Below are positions 62,511 through 64,000 of a stretch of 64,000 bases of DNA, piece by piece. The position numbers were made by a program, and so were the translations under genes. The notes under the pieces are model-generated. The model ran no database searches, was not told the origin of the DNA, and saw only the letters and a list, made by a program, of their open reading frames with translations. Source of the stretch: Welwitschia mirabilis (taxonomy: Eukaryota > Gnetophyta > Gnetopsida > Welwitschiales); the NCBI GenBank assembly GCA_051453625.1, contig JBOZIK010000001.1:144872000-144935999 (forward strand), in the 5' to 3' direction. Each line of letters starts with the position of its first letter. Position 1 is the stretch's first letter.

Positions 62511-63627
62511 TTAAAAATCATTCCATAAGGTCTTGATATGACTATCAAATCCTTAATATCTAAAATCACATAAATAGTTTAAAAATCATGTCACTTTTTA
62601 TGAATGTTAAAGATGATAGCTTACATCTAGAATGAATTGATGCAGGCATCATCAAATCCTTATTCATTTTGGTATCCTCCTGCTAATAACCATTTGAATT
62701 TGCTTAGGTACACATGTACCTTGGAGGTTTTAAAAAATTCTGGATTTTCAATATTTTTCCTGCCTTACCCATTAATTTCATTGGGTTTCTTAGTGATGGT
62801 AGTTTTGTTAGATTCAAGTTCTAACCATAAGCCCTTAAGACTGTTAGATTCTCTTTTTGCCATTATCTTATTAAGTTATGTGATCTTATTGGAAAATTAA
62901 GAAGGCATTATATGATTTAAGATTTTTTTTCATGTATAACAATTCATGTTCTTGTTTATTTTGGTGTTTTATTTCATTAAAAAAACCTAGGTTGTTGCGC
63001 TGCCAATTTTTGGTTATTTGATAGGGTTTTATGAGTTGTTTTACAGGACTTTTATACAGATTTAGGTGCAATTCTGAGGATTTTTGAGATTCAATAGGAA
63101 ATCCTAGAAATGTGTAATTCTTACCCAGATTTGATGCATTAAAGACATATTTTAATGCACAGAGCTTTTGAGAAGGATTACTAATAAAAATACTAAGTTT
63201 TTCCTCAAGAAAATAATTAAAGAAGACCATCATCCCCTTCATCATTTCCACAATAGGCAGGATGATGATACATTTGCATGTTGACATGGACCACTAATTT
63301 ATCATTTTAAATCATCTTTTATAATAAATCATCATCCCCATTATTATCCAGATGATAATTTGGATGACACTGATATGTAACAACTCTAATAGCGATCCTT
63401 GAGCATTTTGTCTATTTTTAAGTTGTAAATGAGTGTACCTTACCATGCTTTTTATTTGTCTTTTTCTGCTGTATCTTTCTATAAATAAGTTCCCCTTCGA
63501 TGCTTCTTCTCATCTTCATTGCACCAGAAATTCTTGTGATAGGAGATTAAAGGATGTAATATTCATCTTAAGTATTGTAGAAAGATGTGCACTTAATAGA
63601 GGGTTGTGTATCCTCCATTGAGACCCG
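62511..63627. other. Unassigned DNA between CACTA-like copies B and C
   Basis: Begins with a short duplication (CACATAAATAGTTTAAAAATCAT near 62,499 and 62,568). The longest frame is 63,287-62,886 on the minus strand (133 codons). It shows no domain, signal peptide or family resemblance I can recognise, and its composition does not stand out from the flanks. I do not call it a gene. Confidence 0.4.
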
Positions 63628-63727
63628 NNNNNNNNNNNNNNNNNNNNNNNNNNNNNNNNNNNNNNNNNNNNNNNNNNNNNNNNNNNNNNNNNNNNNNNNN
63701 NNNNNNNNNNNNNNNNNNNNNNNNNNN
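63628..63727. other. Assembly gap (100 N)
   Basis: The right flank starts within the repeated CACTA-like unit (copy C), the left flank does not. The boundary between unique and repeated sequence lies inside the gap. Confidence 0.9.
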
Positions 63728-64000
63728 ACTTAAATAAACCATACAAAATGTAAGATCTTAAAGAGCATATGCATTATGATAATAAATTTAAAGAAATCTA
63801 TTGAAACTACTACAAAGCTATTATAATTTCATGTCATAAGCTAGTTTTTTTTCCCAATAATTTCCTACTATTTAGCATTCATCCTAAAAAGTTTTAATAA
63901 TTTAAAAACATTAAACAAGGAAAATAAGGAATAAATTGGAATCCCAGCTTTATGTGATGCACATAAAGAGTTGAAAAATCTTATGAAGTTATTCCAAGTC
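63728..64000 (+). mobile_element. CACTA-like unit, copy C (right-hand fragment)
   Basis: It matches copy A from about 58,662 and copy B from about 62,266 (AAACCATA(G/C)AAA, GCATATGCATTATG, AAATCTATTGAAACTACTACAAAG). At the window end it matches copy A (CTTATGAAGTTATTCCAA) where copy B lacks it. It runs off the window. Confidence 0.75.

Noticed and set aside
62886-63287. 133-codon minus-strand ORF as a host gene
   Set aside because: No recognisable domain, no homologue by eye, and flanks of repeated DNA; its length is within what chance can give.

Overview
The window is nuclear DNA from a flowering plant. It is very AT-rich and gene-poor, and it is dominated by old, decayed transposable elements with broken host-gene fragments between them. 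Evidence for a plant includes split GH35 beta-galactosidase exons with GT/AG introns, an mTERF/guanosine-deaminase chimera, Ty1/copia elements of two lineages (a Retrofit-like family with ~200-bp LTRs and a SIRE/Maximus-like element with a ~1.26-kb LTR), a plant RTE-clade LINE and a CACTA DNA transposon. I cannot name the species. I see no intact protein-coding gene: every recognisable coding segment carries stops, frameshifts or missing exons. All identifications come from reading translations by eye; no search was run.

Layout. 1-7.7 kb is AT-rich DNA with small tandem duplications. 7.7-24.9 kb holds a minus-strand beta-galactosidase pseudogene. Its first six coding blocks lie at 23.19-24.88 kb and its last two exons at 7.72-8.22 kb. 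Between them sit a plus-strand copia element (8.34-12.92 kb), a tRNA-Leu relic, undetermined DNA and a probable Ty3/gypsy 3' end with LTR. A second member of the same copia family lies on the minus strand at 25.05-29.78 kb, just 5' of the beta-galactosidase exons, with both LTRs, primer-binding site and polypurine tract still readable. 30-35 kb is unassigned.

35.06-42.13 kb is a head-to-tail segmental duplication with units of about 3.3 and 3.7 kb. Each unit carries the same minus-strand chimeric pseudogene, in which an mTERF repeat protein is joined to one exon of guanosine deaminase. The two units differ by reciprocal deletions and by a striking loss of CpG in the first copy. An RTE LINE fragment follows (42.3-43.76 kb).

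47.9-55.5 kb is a minus-strand SIRE-like copia element: LTR with 66-bp repeats, polypurine tract, a third ORF region, RT, integrase, protease (duplicated) and gag. Its gag is cut at 55,532 by a CACTA-type terminus. From there to the window end are two long copies and a fragment of one ~3.5-kb CACTA-like unit, all in the same direction. Several assembly gaps are flanked by identical sequence, so they look like unmerged contig overlaps rather than missing DNA.

The parts do not form a pathway. The region reads as a history of gene death, gene-fragment fusion, duplication and nested transposition.
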